Source of the DNA: Arthrobacter sp. 131MFCol6.1
GTDB taxonomy: Bacteria > Actinomycetota > Actinomycetes > Actinomycetales > Micrococcaceae
Assembly (NCBI RefSeq): GCF_000374925.1
Contig: NZ_KB895545.1
Location: forward strand, 1-64,000
Reading direction: 5' to 3'
Length of the DNA: 64,000 bases
Shown: positions 32,864 through 42,134 of the stretch, piece by piece
Layout: each line of letters starts with the position of its first letter
Numbering within the stretch: position 1 is the stretch's first letter
Translations under genes and position numbers: made by a program
The notes under the pieces: generated by a model
Told to the model about the DNA's origin: nothing
The model's database searches: none
Seen by the model: the letters and a program-made list of their open reading frames with translations, nothing else

Positions 32864-33502
32864 ATGACAGACAGCCCCCGAAGCATCTCCGTTGCAGGAA
32901 CCGGCAGCGCCGAGGCGGCGCCGGACCTGCTGACCGTGTCGATCGGCGTTGAATGCCGCCGCGAGACCGTGGCCGAGGCCTACAGCGAGGCCGGGACACG
33001 ATCGGCCGCCATCACGGCGGAGCTCCGGCAACACGGCGTGGACAGCGCCGACCTGTCCACCTCCGGGCTGAACGTCCGGGCCGAGCTGAACTGGCAGGAT
33101 GGCCGGGGCCAGACCGTGACCGGCTATCTGGCCTCCAGCACGCTCACCGTCAGGATCCGCGAGTTGTCCGCGTCCTCCCAGATCCTTGCCGCGGCGGTTG
33201 CTGCCGGCGGCGACGCCGTCCGGCTGAATGGTCTGACCCTCGGCTTCGCCGACTCCTCGGCCGTCGAGGCCCGGGCCCGGGAGGCCGCCTGGCAGGACGC
33301 CCGCACCACCGCGGAGCATTACGCCGCCCTCGCCGGAGCCAGGCTGGGCAGGGTCCTGTCCCTCACCCAGCACACCGGCTTCCAGGCGCCGATCCCGGTG
33401 GCGAAGATGCAGCGGGAAGTGGCGGTGGCCTCACTCACCGTCGAGGCCGGCGAGTCGGGCGTCACCGCCACAGTCGGCGTCGTCTGGGAACTGCTGGACT
33501 GA
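32864..33502 (+). CDS. SIMPL (DUF541) domain protein
   Basis: 212 residues. ISVAGTGSAEAAPDLLTVSIGVE at the start and a middle ADLSTSGLNVRAEL section are typical of the SIMPL/YggE family. Members form ring-like assemblies; YggE is linked to oxidative stress tolerance. No signal peptide is seen, unlike many periplasmic relatives, so it is probably cytosolic. ATG follows the upstream stop by one base. Confidence 0.85.
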   Translation: MTDSPRSISVAGTGSAEAAPDLLTVSIGVECRRETVAEAYSEAGTRSAAITAELRQHGVDSADLSTSGLNVRAELNWQDGRGQTVTGYLASSTLTVRIRELSASSQILAAAVAAGGDAVRLNGLTLGFADSSAVEARAREAAWQDARTTAEHYAALAGARLGRVLSLTQHTGFQAPIPVAKMQREVAVASLTVEAGESGVTATVGVVWELLD

Positions 33503-33582
33503 TTGTCTTGTAATGGTGGGAGCAGGTGTTTCCCGTCGCGACGGCGGCCGCCCCCGGCTCGGCGCCGGATGACCGGCTGGGG

Positions 33583-34224
33583 CTAGTGGGTTGCGCCGGC
33601 AGGGAGCTTGAGATCCGCCGTCGTCGCCAGCGCAGTGCGCACGACGACGGCGAGCGCCGCCGCCATCTGGGGGCCCGGCAGCGCCGGGGTGCTGCTCCCT
33701 GCCGGAAGCTGGGTGTCCGCGTAGGGGACGTGGACGAAGCCTCCCCTGGTGCCCGGGCGGAGCCGCAGGGCGTGCATGAGCGCGTAGAAGACATGGTTGC
33801 AGACATAGGTCCCTGCGCTCTGGGACACTTCGGCCGGGATCTGCTCTGCGGCCAACGCCGCGAGCGCCGCTTTGACGGGCAGGGACGTGAAATAGGCTGC
33901 GGGTCCGCCCGGGACCACGGGTTCGTCCACGGGCTGGTTGCCGGCATTGTCCGGAATCCTGGCGTCATCACAATTGATGGCCACCCGTTCCAGCGAGATG
34001 CGCGCCCTCCCGCCGGCTAGGCCGGTGCACAGCACAAGCTCCGGCTGGAAGCGCTCGAGGGCCTCCGCCAGCACCGTGGCCGATTCGCCAAAGACGCAGG
34101 GCAATTCCACGGCCCGGACCTCCAGCCCGTCGGATTGGAGCAGCCGCGCGGCCGAACGGGCCGCGGCCCACGACGGATTGGCCGTATCACCGCCAAATGG
34201 CTCGAACCCGGTCAGGAGAATCAT
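33583..34224 (-). CDS. pcp: pyroglutamyl-peptidase I
   Basis: Cysteine peptidase (C15) removing N-terminal pyroglutamate. 213 residues. Start ILLTGFEPFGGDTANPS is the family signature; the catalytic Glu is in LERVAINCDDARIPDN, Cys in SAGTYVCNHVFYALMH, and His in GGFVHVPYADTQL. It is divergent from the SOS-boxed radical SAM gene across 98 bases. Confidence 0.94.
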   Translation of the reverse strand: MILLTGFEPFGGDTANPSWAAARSAARLLQSDGLEVRAVELPCVFGESATVLAEALERFQPELVLCTGLAGGRARISLERVAINCDDARIPDNAGNQPVDEPVVPGGPAAYFTSLPVKAALAALAAEQIPAEVSQSAGTYVCNHVFYALMHALRLRPGTRGGFVHVPYADTQLPAGSSTPALPGPQMAAALAVVVRTALATTADLKLPAGATH

Positions 34225-34287
34225 CGCCCCAGCCTAGCAATGCCCACTTGCTGCGCTGCTGACTGCGGCGCCGGCCGGCTGGCATCC

Positions 34288-34316
34288 TTGACATTTAGTC
34301 GAACATACATTCGAAT
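34288..34316 (+). promoter_or_regulatory. promoter with LexA (SOS) box
   Basis: A perfect -35 TTGACA (34288-34293) is followed by TCGAACATACATTCGA at 34299-34314, which differs from the actinobacterial SOS box TCGAAC-N4-GTTCGA at one base. The box overlaps the spacer and the expected -10. Transcription would start close to the ATG at 34323, so the mRNA is probably leaderless. Confidence 0.88.
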
Positions 34317-34322
34317 GTAGGC

Positions 34323-35492
34323 ATGAGATGGGACGCACAAGCACTTGAGCGCGGTGCCTCACCTGACGCCCTTTCCGCCGATTCGCCGGCCGCCGCTGCC
34401 CTGCTGCCGCTGGCCGGGCTGGTCCGGTCCGTGTCCACGCCGGAGTTTGCCGGGATCACCTTCCATGAGGTCACCGCCAAATCGGTGCTCAACAAGGTGG
34501 TCGCCGGTTCGCGGATGCCGTTCGACTGGACCATCAACCCCTACCGCGGCTGCAGTCACGCCTGCGTCTACTGCTTCGCGCGCAAGAGCCACACGTATCT
34601 GGACTTCGACGCCGGCCTGGACTTCGACAGCCAGGTGGTAGTCAAGATCAACGCCGCCGAGGTCCTGCGCCGGGAACTGGCCAAGCCGTCCTGGCGGCAC
34701 GAGCACGTGGCCCTTGGCACCAACACGGACCCGTACCAGCGCGCCGAGGGCCGCTACCAGCTCATGCCCGGCATCATTGGCGCCCTCGCCGATTCCGGCA
34801 CTCCCCTGTCCATCCTCACCAAGGGCACGCTCCTGGCCCGGGACATCCCGCTGCTGAAGCATGCCGCCGCCCAGGTCCCGATCGGCGTGGGCATCTCGCT
34901 GGCCATGACCGACGAGCACCTCTCCGAAGCCGTGGAACCGGGCACGCCGGGGCCGCGGGCGCGGCTGAAGCTCATCTCCCGGCTGCGGGAGGCGGGCCTG
35001 CCCTGCGGCGTCATGGCCATGCCCATCCTGCCGTGGCTCTCGGACAGCGACGACGCCCTCAACTCCCTCTTCGGCGCCCTGGCCGCGGCCGGCGCCACAG
35101 GGGTCACGGCCGGTGCGCTGTACCTGAAGCCGGGCACCCGCGAATGGTTCATGCAGTGGATCGCCCGCGAACATCCGCAGCTGGCGGGCAAGTACCGCCG
35201 CCTGTACGGCAGCGGATCGTACGCGTCCAAGGAATACCGGGCGTGGCTGGCCGGCCGGATCCGGTATTTCAAGGACCTGCACGGCTTCTCCGGCTCGCAG
35301 GGCTTCAGCCACCGGGACCTTGACGGCGGCAACGGCCATGACGACGCCCGGGAGGAAGAAGCCCAGTACCCGGCCGGCAGCATCCCGGACACCGCCGGGA
35401 ACGCACGCACAGGCCACTCCGGCGCAGCCTCTTCCGGGGCCATCCGTTCCGACACCATCCGTTCCAGCACTGCCCAGCCCACGCTGTTTTAA
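34323..35492 (+). CDS. Rv2578c-family radical SAM protein (SOS regulated)
   Basis: 389 residues. The 4Fe-4S/SAM motif is CSHACVYC within NPYRGCSHACVYCFARKSH, of the SplB-like radical SAM type. KVVAGSRMPFDWTINPYRG, HVALGTNTDPYQRAEGRY and GALYLKPGTREWFMQW are family patterns. The last 60 residues are low complexity. The reaction is unknown; SplB itself repairs UV photoproducts. The mycobacterial relative Rv2578c is reported in the LexA regulon, and here too an SOS box precedes the gene, supporting a DNA-damage role. Confidence 0.88.
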   Translation: MRWDAQALERGASPDALSADSPAAAALLPLAGLVRSVSTPEFAGITFHEVTAKSVLNKVVAGSRMPFDWTINPYRGCSHACVYCFARKSHTYLDFDAGLDFDSQVVVKINAAEVLRRELAKPSWRHEHVALGTNTDPYQRAEGRYQLMPGIIGALADSGTPLSILTKGTLLARDIPLLKHAAAQVPIGVGISLAMTDEHLSEAVEPGTPGPRARLKLISRLREAGLPCGVMAMPILPWLSDSDDALNSLFGALAAAGATGVTAGALYLKPGTREWFMQWIAREHPQLAGKYRRLYGSGSYASKEYRAWLAGRIRYFKDLHGFSGSQGFSHRDLDGGNGHDDAREEEAQYPAGSIPDTAGNARTGHSGAASSGAIRSDTIRSSTAQPTLF

Positions 35493-35511
35493 TGCGCCGG
35501 GCGGAGTACGC

Positions 35512-36885
35512 CTAGAGCGCCTTGACCGCGCCGAGCACCCTGGCCAGCGAATCCTTGGCGTCCCCGAACAGGAGCGTGGTCTTGGGGTCGTGCAGGAGCT
35601 CATTCTCGATGCCGGCAAACCCCGGGCGCATCGACCGCTTCAGGAACACGACCTGCTGGGCCTGCACGACCTCCAGGATCGGCATCCCGTAAATCGGCGA
35701 ACCCGGGGAGGACTTGGCCGCCGGGTTCACGACGTCGTTGGCGCCGACCACCAGAACGATATCCGTGGTGGCGAATTCGGGATTGACTTCCGCCAGTTCC
35801 CGCAGGGACTCGTACGGCACGTTGGCCTCGGCCAGCAGCACGTTCATGTGGCCCGGCATGCGACCCGCCACGGGGTGGATGGCGAACACGACGTCCACGC
35901 CGCGGGCGCCCAGGGCCGTGGCGAGCTCCGCCACGGTGTGCTGGCCCTGGGCCACGGCAAGCCCGTAGCCGGGAACGATCACCACGCGCTGGGCGTAGCC
36001 GAGCTGGACGGCAATGTCCTCCGGGGACGAGGAACGCACAGGCCGGTCGCTCAGGGCGGTGGATCCCGCCGTCGAGCCGCCCTTGAACGCCCCGAACATG
36101 ATTCCGCCGACTCCGCGGCCCATGGCCGAGGCCATGACCTTGGTCAGGATGGTGCCGCTCGCGCCCACGAGCGTCCCGGCGACCAGCAGCAGGACATTGC
36201 CCAGGACCACGCCGGACGCCGCCACCGCCAGCCCCGTGAACGCGTTCAGCAGGGAGATGACAATCGGCACGTCCGCCCCACCCACGGGCAACACCAGGAG
36301 CAGCCCGGCGGCGAGACTCAGGCCCAGCAGCGCGAGCGACCAGCCGAGCGAGCCGGTCAGGACCACCAGCGCTCCGGAGACGACCGCCCCCAGCAGGACG
36401 GCACCCATGACCCAGGGCATGCCGGGGAACAGCAGCGGGCGGGTGCTGATGAGTTCCTGCAGCTTGCCCACGGTCACCGCGGAGCCGGCGAAGGACACGG
36501 CGCCCACCAGCATGGTGAAGACCACGGCCAGGCGGACCCAGGGGTCCTCCTGATGGCCAAGTTCCAGGACGGCGACGAGCGCCGCGGCCCCGCCTCCGAC
36601 GCCGTTGAAGAGCGCCACGAGTTGGGGCATCTGGGTCATCTGCACCCGACGGGCCACGGGGACGGCAAGCGCGGCGCCCACGGCGATGGCCACGAGGATA
36701 AGCGGAATATTTTCCAGCCGTACCGAGCAGAACACGGTGGCGACGGCGAGGAGCGCCCCGGCCGCGCCGATGGCGTTGCCGCGGCGGGCGGTGCGGGGCG
36801 AGCTGAGGCCCTTCAGCGCCAGGATGAAGCAGACGGCGGCCACAAGGTAGAGCAGGGCTGTCCATTCGGGGCTCAGCAGGCTCAT
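35512..36885 (-). CDS. pntB: NAD(P) transhydrogenase subunit beta
   Basis: Proton-translocating transhydrogenase that makes NADPH from NADH. 457 residues: about nine membrane helices, then a cytosolic NADP-binding domain (VVIVPGYGLAVAQGQH, VVGANDVVNPAAK, GMPILEVVQAQ). ATG at 36885 overlaps the upstream stop as ATGA. Third gene of a split pntAA-pntAB-pntB operon. Confidence 0.95.
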   Translation of the reverse strand: MSLLSPEWTALLYLVAAVCFILALKGLSSPRTARRGNAIGAAGALLAVATVFCSVRLENIPLILVAIAVGAALAVPVARRVQMTQMPQLVALFNGVGGGAAALVAVLELGHQEDPWVRLAVVFTMLVGAVSFAGSAVTVGKLQELISTRPLLFPGMPWVMGAVLLGAVVSGALVVLTGSLGWSLALLGLSLAAGLLLVLPVGGADVPIVISLLNAFTGLAVAASGVVLGNVLLLVAGTLVGASGTILTKVMASAMGRGVGGIMFGAFKGGSTAGSTALSDRPVRSSSPEDIAVQLGYAQRVVIVPGYGLAVAQGQHTVAELATALGARGVDVVFAIHPVAGRMPGHMNVLLAEANVPYESLRELAEVNPEFATTDIVLVVGANDVVNPAAKSSPGSPIYGMPILEVVQAQQVVFLKRSMRPGFAGIENELLHDPKTTLLFGDAKDSLARVLGAVKAL

Positions 36886-37268
36886 CTGGACTCCCCCGCC
36901 GCGCCGGCGGAGCCCCCCTCGCCAGGGTGCCCTTCACCCGCCGTTCCGCCAGCTTTGGTGGCCCCGGTTGAGGCGGGGATGCGTGCCCGCTTGTGGGCGC
37001 TAAACATCTCCAGCATCCGGTCCGTGACCACAAAGCCTCCCACCAGGTTGACGGTGGCCAGGACTACGGCCAGGAGCGCGATGCCGAGTACCCAGGGGTC
37101 ACTGGCCTGTCCGGCCACGATGATGGCGCCGACCAAAATGATGCCGTGGATGGCGTTGGCCCCGGACATGAGCGGTGTGTGCAGCTTGCTGGTGACCTTG
37201 GAGACCACTTCGAAGCCAACGAACACCGCTAGCACCACCACGGTCAACAACGCGATCGGGCCCATCAT
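36882..37268 (-). CDS. pntAB: NAD(P) transhydrogenase alpha subunit, membrane part
   Basis: 128 residues with three or four membrane helices: IALLTVVVLAVFVGFEVVS, HTPLMSGANAIHGIILVGAI and GIALLAVVLATVNLVGGF, followed by the cytosolic MLEMFSAHK and a glycine-rich tail. In E. coli this segment is fused to PntA. ATG at 37268 (a second ATG follows) overlaps the pntAA stop, and its stop overlaps the pntB start. Confidence 0.93.
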   Translation of the reverse strand: MMGPIALLTVVVLAVFVGFEVVSKVTSKLHTPLMSGANAIHGIILVGAIIVAGQASDPWVLGIALLAVVLATVNLVGGFVVTDRMLEMFSAHKRARIPASTGATKAGGTAGEGHPGEGGSAGAAGESR

Positions 37269-38407
37269 GCCTCCCTTTCCAATGCTTCCGCGGTGGGGGC
37301 ATGCCGCACCACGCCGTCGTGGGTCAGGCACGTTCCGGCGACCACGTCGTCGTTGAAATCCGGGGCCACCGCACCGCAGTCGGTCATGAGCGCGAGGAAG
37401 TTGCTGACATTCCGGGCGAAAAGCCGGGATGCATCCGAGGGCATGGCGGATGCCGCGTCCTGCAGGCCCACGAGCGTGACCGATCCGCCGTCGACCGGCA
37501 CCTGCACGTCCTGGCCGGCGATCACGCCTTCGACGTTGCCTCCGGACTCCGCGGCGAGGTCGACGACGACGGAGCCGGCCCGCATGCTGGCCACCATGGC
37601 GGTGGTCACCAGCAAGGGAGCCGCCCGGCCGGGGATGGCCGCCGTCGTGATCAGGATGTCCGCCGCCGCGACGTGCGGGGCCAGGAGGCTGCGCTGGCGT
37701 TGCGCCCGGTCCTCGCCAAGGGCACGGGCGTAGCCTCCGGTTCCTTCTGCCGCCGCATCGATGTCCAGATTGATGAAAGTGCCACCCATCGAAGCGACTT
37801 CCTCGGCGGAGGCGGCCCGGATGTCGTTGGCCGAGACCCTGGCGCCGAGCCGTTTCGCCGTGCCGATCGCCTGCAGCCCGGCGACACCGGCTCCAAGGAC
37901 CAACACCCGCGCCGGCGGGATGGTGCCGGCGGCGGTCATGTAGAGCGGGAAGAACCGCGGGTAGCGGACGGCCGCTTCCAGCACGGCGCGGTAACCGGTG
38001 ACCAGGGACTGCGAGCTGAGCGCATCCATGGACTGTGCCCGGGAGATCCGCGGAAGCAGTTCCAGGGCGAACGAGGTGGTTCCGGCGGCGGCGAGTGCCC
38101 GCACGGTGGGCAGTTCCGAGGACGGCGACGCCAGCCCGATGGTGACCGTGCCGGGCCGCAGCCGGGCCGCGGCCTCCGGGGTGAGCGGGCGGACATGCAG
38201 CAGGACGTCCAGGGCCTCCAACGGGAGCTCGGAGATCACCGTCGCGCCGGCCTCCTTGAAGGCGGCGTCGGCGAAGCCTGCTTCGGTACCGGCGCCGCCC
38301 TCCACCAGGAGATGGAGCCCGAGGGCTGTCAGCTGCTGGACCGTCTCCGGCGTGGCTGCGACGCGGCGTTCTCCGTCTCGCTGCTCTCGTCCGACACCGA
38401 CCTGCAC
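37265..38407 (-). CDS. pntAA: NAD(P) transhydrogenase alpha subunit, NAD-binding part
   Basis: 380 residues. VGREQRDGERRVAATPETV at the start and the NAD-site VLVLGAGVAGLQAIGTAKRL are characteristic and related to alanine dehydrogenase. RQRSLLAPHVAAADILITTA is also conserved. Start GTG at 38407. First gene of the operon; the 88-base gap upstream separates it from the Nudix gene on the same strand. Confidence 0.94.
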   Translation of the reverse strand: MQVGVGREQRDGERRVAATPETVQQLTALGLHLLVEGGAGTEAGFADAAFKEAGATVISELPLEALDVLLHVRPLTPEAAARLRPGTVTIGLASPSSELPTVRALAAAGTTSFALELLPRISRAQSMDALSSQSLVTGYRAVLEAAVRYPRFFPLYMTAAGTIPPARVLVLGAGVAGLQAIGTAKRLGARVSANDIRAASAEEVASMGGTFINLDIDAAAEGTGGYARALGEDRAQRQRSLLAPHVAAADILITTAAIPGRAAPLLVTTAMVASMRAGSVVVDLAAESGGNVEGVIAGQDVQVPVDGGSVTLVGLQDAASAMPSDASRLFARNVSNFLALMTDCGAVAPDFNDDVVAGTCLTHDGVVRHAPTAEALEREA

Positions 38408-38495
38408 GGGCCACTCCTCTCGACTGGGATCAGAGTAGGCACATGGCTGACGGTTTGGCGAGAGGCGGGCATCCGAAGCCCGCCGGCGAGTCCGG

Positions 38496-38960
38496 TCAGC
38501 GGCCCAGTCCGGCTCCCACTCCCCGCGGCCCGGTGGCCTGCACTGCCGCCAGGAGGGCCTCCACGATGGGGAAGTCTGCCGGGATCCACGGCAGGTCCAG
38601 GACCTCTGACGGGTTGCGGAGGTCGAGCCAGCGCAGTTCGTCGTGGTCCTCCAGCGGCCGGGGTTCGCCCTGCACGAGTTCCGCGAACCAGACCCTCATC
38701 GCCGCCTTCGCGTTCAGCGGCCAGCCCGTGGCGGTTTCCGCGGGCAGCTCCGCTCCGAGCCGCACCAGCACGCCCAGTTCTTCCCGGAGCTCGCGGTGCA
38801 GGGCGTCCTCGGCTGCCTCGCCGGGCTCCACCTTTCCGCCCGGGAACTCCCACATTCCGGCAAACTGCGGCGGCGCCGTGCGCCGGGCCGCAAGGAGCAT
38901 GCCCGGTTGGGCCAGGGAGTCCACTACCGCGCCGCCAACGACGCCAATGAGTCCAGTCAC
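38496..38960 (-). CDS. MutT-like Nudix hydrolase
   Basis: 154 residues. The Nudix box is GKVEPGEAAEDALHRELREE followed by LGV, matching GX5EX7REUXEEXGU. Preceding ARRTAPPQFAGMWEFPGG is the MutT pattern, so it may remove 8-oxo-dGTP from the nucleotide pool. I chose GTG at 38960, where the Nudix fold starts; another GTG lies two codons earlier and the open frame continues without coding sense. Confidence 0.88.
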   Translation of the reverse strand: MTGLIGVVGGAVVDSLAQPGMLLAARRTAPPQFAGMWEFPGGKVEPGEAAEDALHRELREELGVLVRLGAELPAETATGWPLNAKAAMRVWFAELVQGEPRPLEDHDELRWLDLRNPSEVLDLPWIPADFPIVEALLAAVQATGPRGVGAGLGR

Positions 38961-39153
38961 GCCCACAAGTCTAAGGCTGGCGCACGGTCCGGCGTTGGGA
39001 CCGGGGGCCGGGAGCCGGCCCTGGTAGGGGACAATGGTGGAGGCGGCCGTCCGGACACCCTGCGGAATATTCGGCGCCCCGTCCCCGTTCTTAAAAGCAT
39101 ATTTATCTGTCCGATCCCTCCGGCTTCTCCCGGAAATCTCTCCGAAAAGACGA

Positions 39154-40362
39154 ATGACAACCACCACACATGCCCCGGCACCGTCCAAGACCGGCACCCG
39201 TCACGTTGCCCTGGCCATCATTGCCCTGGCGATGGGTGGCTTTGGCATCGGCACCACGGAATTCACCATGATGGGCCTGCTCAAGGAGATCGAACAGGGC
39301 CTGAACATCAGCACGCCCGAGGCAGGTCATCTGATTTCGGCCTACGCCCTCGGCGTCGTGATCGGTGCGCCGGTGCTGGCCGCCGTCGGTGCCAAACTCC
39401 CGCGGAAGTATCTGGCCCTGGGGCTCATGCTGTTCTTCAGCATCGCCAACCTCAGTTCCTTCCTCGCCCCGGACTACGGCTCCATGCTCGTGTCCCGGTT
39501 CGCCGCGGGGCTGCCCCACGGCGCCTTCTTCGGGGTCGCGGCCGTGATTGCCGCCTCCCTGGTGGCGCCGACCAAGCGGGGTTGGGCCATTTCGATGGTC
39601 ATGGCCGGGCTGACGGTGTCCAACGTCATCGGCGTCCCCTTCGCCACCTGGCTGGGCCAGAACTACGGGTGGCGGCTGCTTTTCCTGCTGGTCGGCCTGA
39701 TCGGCATCATTACGCTCTTCATGCTGTGGAAGTTCGTCCCGTTCCAGAAACCGCACGCAGATGCCAGCTTCCGCCGTGAGCTCGGCGCGCTCAAGCGGCT
39801 GCAGGTGTGGCTTGCCATCCTGGTCGGCATCGTCGGCTTCGGCGGTTTCTTCGCGACCTACACCTACATTGCGCACACCATGACCTCCGTCGCCGGCCTC
39901 CCGGCGCCCTGGCTGCCCCTGGTCGTGGCGCTGTACGGCGTGGGCATGGTGGCGGGCAACATTGTTGGCGGCCGGATCGCCGACAAGTCCGTCATGGGCA
40001 CGATTTACTGGGTGCTGCCCGGCACGGCCGTGGCGCTCGTGGTTTATGCCGTGGGCGTCCACTGGGCCTGGTCCGCACTGGTCATGGTGTTCGTCGTTGG
40101 TGCTGCGGGGTCCATGCTGGTTCCGGCCCTGCAGACCAGGCTGCTGGATGCGTCCCCGGACGCACCGTCGCTGGCCTCCTCGCTGAACCATGCTGCGCTC
40201 AATGTCGCCAACGCCCTGGGCGCCTTCCTGGGCGGCCTGGTGATCGCCTGGGGCTGGGGCTACGTCGCCCCCGCGCTCGTGGGCGCCGTCCTGGCCGTGC
40301 TGGGGCTCGGGGTCGCCGCCATCAGCGGCGCCGTGGAACGCAGGCGGCCGCTGGCCTCCTAG
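39154..40362 (+). CDS. MFS transporter (DHA1/AraJ-like efflux)
   Basis: 402 residues, twelve predicted membrane helices. The start of helix 1 (GFGIGTTEFTMMGLLKEIEQ), the motif A-like loop after helix 2 (AAVGAKLPRKYLALGLML), and the ISMVMAGLTVSNVIGVPFAT region are typical of AraJ/PbuE-like drug or sugar exporters. The substrate is unknown. I chose ATG at 39154; earlier in-frame codons are probably untranslated leader. No specific regulator is adjacent. Confidence 0.88.
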   Translation: MTTTTHAPAPSKTGTRHVALAIIALAMGGFGIGTTEFTMMGLLKEIEQGLNISTPEAGHLISAYALGVVIGAPVLAAVGAKLPRKYLALGLMLFFSIANLSSFLAPDYGSMLVSRFAAGLPHGAFFGVAAVIAASLVAPTKRGWAISMVMAGLTVSNVIGVPFATWLGQNYGWRLLFLLVGLIGIITLFMLWKFVPFQKPHADASFRRELGALKRLQVWLAILVGIVGFGGFFATYTYIAHTMTSVAGLPAPWLPLVVALYGVGMVAGNIVGGRIADKSVMGTIYWVLPGTAVALVVYAVGVHWAWSALVMVFVVGAAGSMLVPALQTRLLDASPDAPSLASSLNHAALNVANALGAFLGGLVIAWGWGYVAPALVGAVLAVLGLGVAAISGAVERRRPLAS

Positions 40363-40456
40363 CCGCCCCGCCGCCGCGGAACAACAGCCGCGGCACAACA
40401 GCAGAGGCAACGGCAGCGGCGACTGCAGAGGCAACAGCCTTTAGATGCCCCAAAAG

Positions 40457-40505
40457 AACAGCAGTCCTGTCCGGTGGTGCACCGGGCAGGACTGCTGTTT
40501 TGTCA
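40457..40505. terminator. bidirectional intrinsic terminator
   Basis: Arms 40457-40476 (AACAGCAGTCCTGTCCGGTG) and 40480-40499 pair with one mismatch around a 3-base loop. A TTTTGT tail follows on the plus strand and TTCTTTTGG on the minus. It ends both the plus-strand MFS gene and the minus-strand CDF gene. Confidence 0.92.
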
Positions 40506-40571
40506 GGGGGCTGCCGTTCTGTCCGGCGGCTGCCCCCTATGGGCTTCCGTTCTGCCTTTGGGCGGGTCGGC

Positions 40572-41492
40572 TCAGGGGGCGCTGACCCGTTGCACGTCCG
40601 GTTCCAGGTAGATGACCCGGGCAATCGGGACGGCTTCGCGGACCCGGACCTCTGCGTCATCAATCGCCTTCGCAATGTCCTGGCCCGAGTCCGAGCTCCC
40701 GATGCTGATCTTGGCCGCCACCAGAAGCTCCTCGGGGCCAAGGTGCATGGTCTTGAGGTGAATGATGCTGGTGCCGCCGGCCTCGATCGCGCTGCGGATC
40801 TTGGCGACGTCATCGCGGGTGGCCGACTCGCCCAGCAGCAGGGACTTGGTTTCCATGGCCAGCACCACGGCGATCGCCACGAGCAGCAGACCGATCATCG
40901 CGGTGCCGAGGGCGTCCCAGATGCCGTTTCCGGTCAGGAGCGTCAGGCCCACGCCGAAGAGCGCGAACACCAGGCCCACGAGGGCGCCGAAGTCCTCGAG
41001 CAGGATCACCGGGAGTTCCGGCTGCTTGGCGTTGCGGATGAACTTAACCCAGCTCTGCTTCCCGCGGAGGGGGTTGGATTCCATGATCGCGGTCCGGAAC
41101 GAGAAGGACTCGGCGATGATCGCGCCGATCAGGACGGCCAGCGGCACCCACCAGAAGTCCCCTTCGATGGCGTGCGGGTGCTGGATTTTTCCCCAGGCCT
41201 CATACAGCGCGAACAGGCCGCCGACGCTGAACAGCACAATCGAGACAATGAAGGCGTAGATGTACCGCTCGCGGCCGTAGCCGAACGGGTGCTCGGGGCT
41301 GGCTTCCCGCTGCGCGCGCTTGCCGCCGAGCAGGAGCAGGAGCTGGTTGCCGGAGTCTGCGATGGAGTGAATCGCCTCGGCCAGCATGGACGAGGACAGC
41401 GTCAGAAAGTAGGCGACGAACTTCAAAACGGCGATGGTCAGGTTTGCGGCCAGTGCCGCGAGAATCGCCTTGGTACCGCCATTTGCAGCCAC
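40572..41492 (-). CDS. cation diffusion facilitator (CDF) family transporter
   Basis: 306 residues, about six membrane helices plus a cytosolic C-terminal domain. AEAIHSIADSGNQLLLLLGG carries the helix 2 metal-site His and Asp; LEDFGALVGLVFALFG is the helix 5 counterpart. GYGRERYIYAFIVSIVLFS resembles the ZnT9-like branch. It probably exports zinc or another divalent metal. GTG at 41492 with GGAG upstream; earlier in-frame ATG is disfavoured. Confidence 0.9.
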   Translation of the reverse strand: MAANGGTKAILAALAANLTIAVLKFVAYFLTLSSSMLAEAIHSIADSGNQLLLLLGGKRAQREASPEHPFGYGRERYIYAFIVSIVLFSVGGLFALYEAWGKIQHPHAIEGDFWWVPLAVLIGAIIAESFSFRTAIMESNPLRGKQSWVKFIRNAKQPELPVILLEDFGALVGLVFALFGVGLTLLTGNGIWDALGTAMIGLLLVAIAVVLAMETKSLLLGESATRDDVAKIRSAIEAGGTSIIHLKTMHLGPEELLVAAKISIGSSDSGQDIAKAIDDAEVRVREAVPIARVIYLEPDVQRVSAP

Positions 41493-41722
41493 TTGAGCTT
41501 CTCCTTGAGGTGTTCGTCCGGGGTGTACGCGAACACCGGAAGAACCCAGCGCCCACAAGGAATACCGTACCCGTTTCCGGGCCGCCGCCGAACCGCGGCA
41601 GGGACCGGCGCTGCCACGTAACGATTGGGCAGTCCCCTGCTGACAAGCAATCCGCCCTATGTTAGCTTGAAGCCATACTCGGGATTCACAATTTGGATGC
41701 CGACGAATATGTAGGAGGAGAC

Positions 41723-41989
41723 ATGGGCTTTCTTGGCTGGATCATTCTCGGACTCATAGTAGGTGCAATCGTCAAGGCAGTCTTGCCCGGCAGGGTCGGT
41801 GGCGGCTGGGTTACCAGCCTCGTGCTCGGCGTCGTCGGCGCAATTGTCGGCGGATGGATCGGGGACCTGCTGTTTGGCGGCGGCAAGATGGAATTCTGGA
41901 ATCTCGGTTCCTGGCTCCTGGCCATCGTCGGTGGCCTCGCGGCCGCACTCATCTACGGCGCCATCACAGGGCGCAACAAGACCACCTAA
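41723..41989 (+). CDS. GlsB/YeaQ/YmgE family membrane protein
   Basis: 88 residues, three short glycine-rich membrane helices: MGFLGWIILGLIVGAIVKAV, VTSLVLGVVGAIVGGWIGDL and SWLLAIVGGLAAALIYGAI. This small family is stress associated in many bacteria. ATG at 41723 is preceded by a strong AGGAGGAG. Confidence 0.9.
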   Translation: MGFLGWIILGLIVGAIVKAVLPGRVGGGWVTSLVLGVVGAIVGGWIGDLLFGGGKMEFWNLGSWLLAIVGGLAAALIYGAITGRNKTT

Positions 41990-42040
41990 TTCTTCAAGGC
42001 ACTGACCGACCACTCTGTGTGGGGCGGCAGTGACAGTACG

Positions 42041-42063
42041 ACGGCGGGCCCCGCCGTTCGTTT
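42041..42063 (+). terminator. terminator after the YeaQ-family gene
   Basis: ACGGCGG-GCC-CCGCCGT is a perfect 7-bp stem with a 3-base loop followed by TCGTTT. A second perfect 9-bp hairpin (42073-42094, TCCGGCAGG-GATT-CCTGCCGGA) lies just beyond and may serve the convergent methyltransferase operon. Confidence 0.7.
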
Positions 42064-42134
42064 GGCCTGCGTTCCGGCAGGGATTCCTGCCGGACACTCC
42101 GTTTCCTGCAGAACCCCTTTCCTGCAGAGCCCCT

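Noticed and set aside
38961..39197. N-terminal extension of the Nudix protein
   Set aside because: Residues upstream of GTG 38960 have no family similarity and cross the divergent MFS promoter area.
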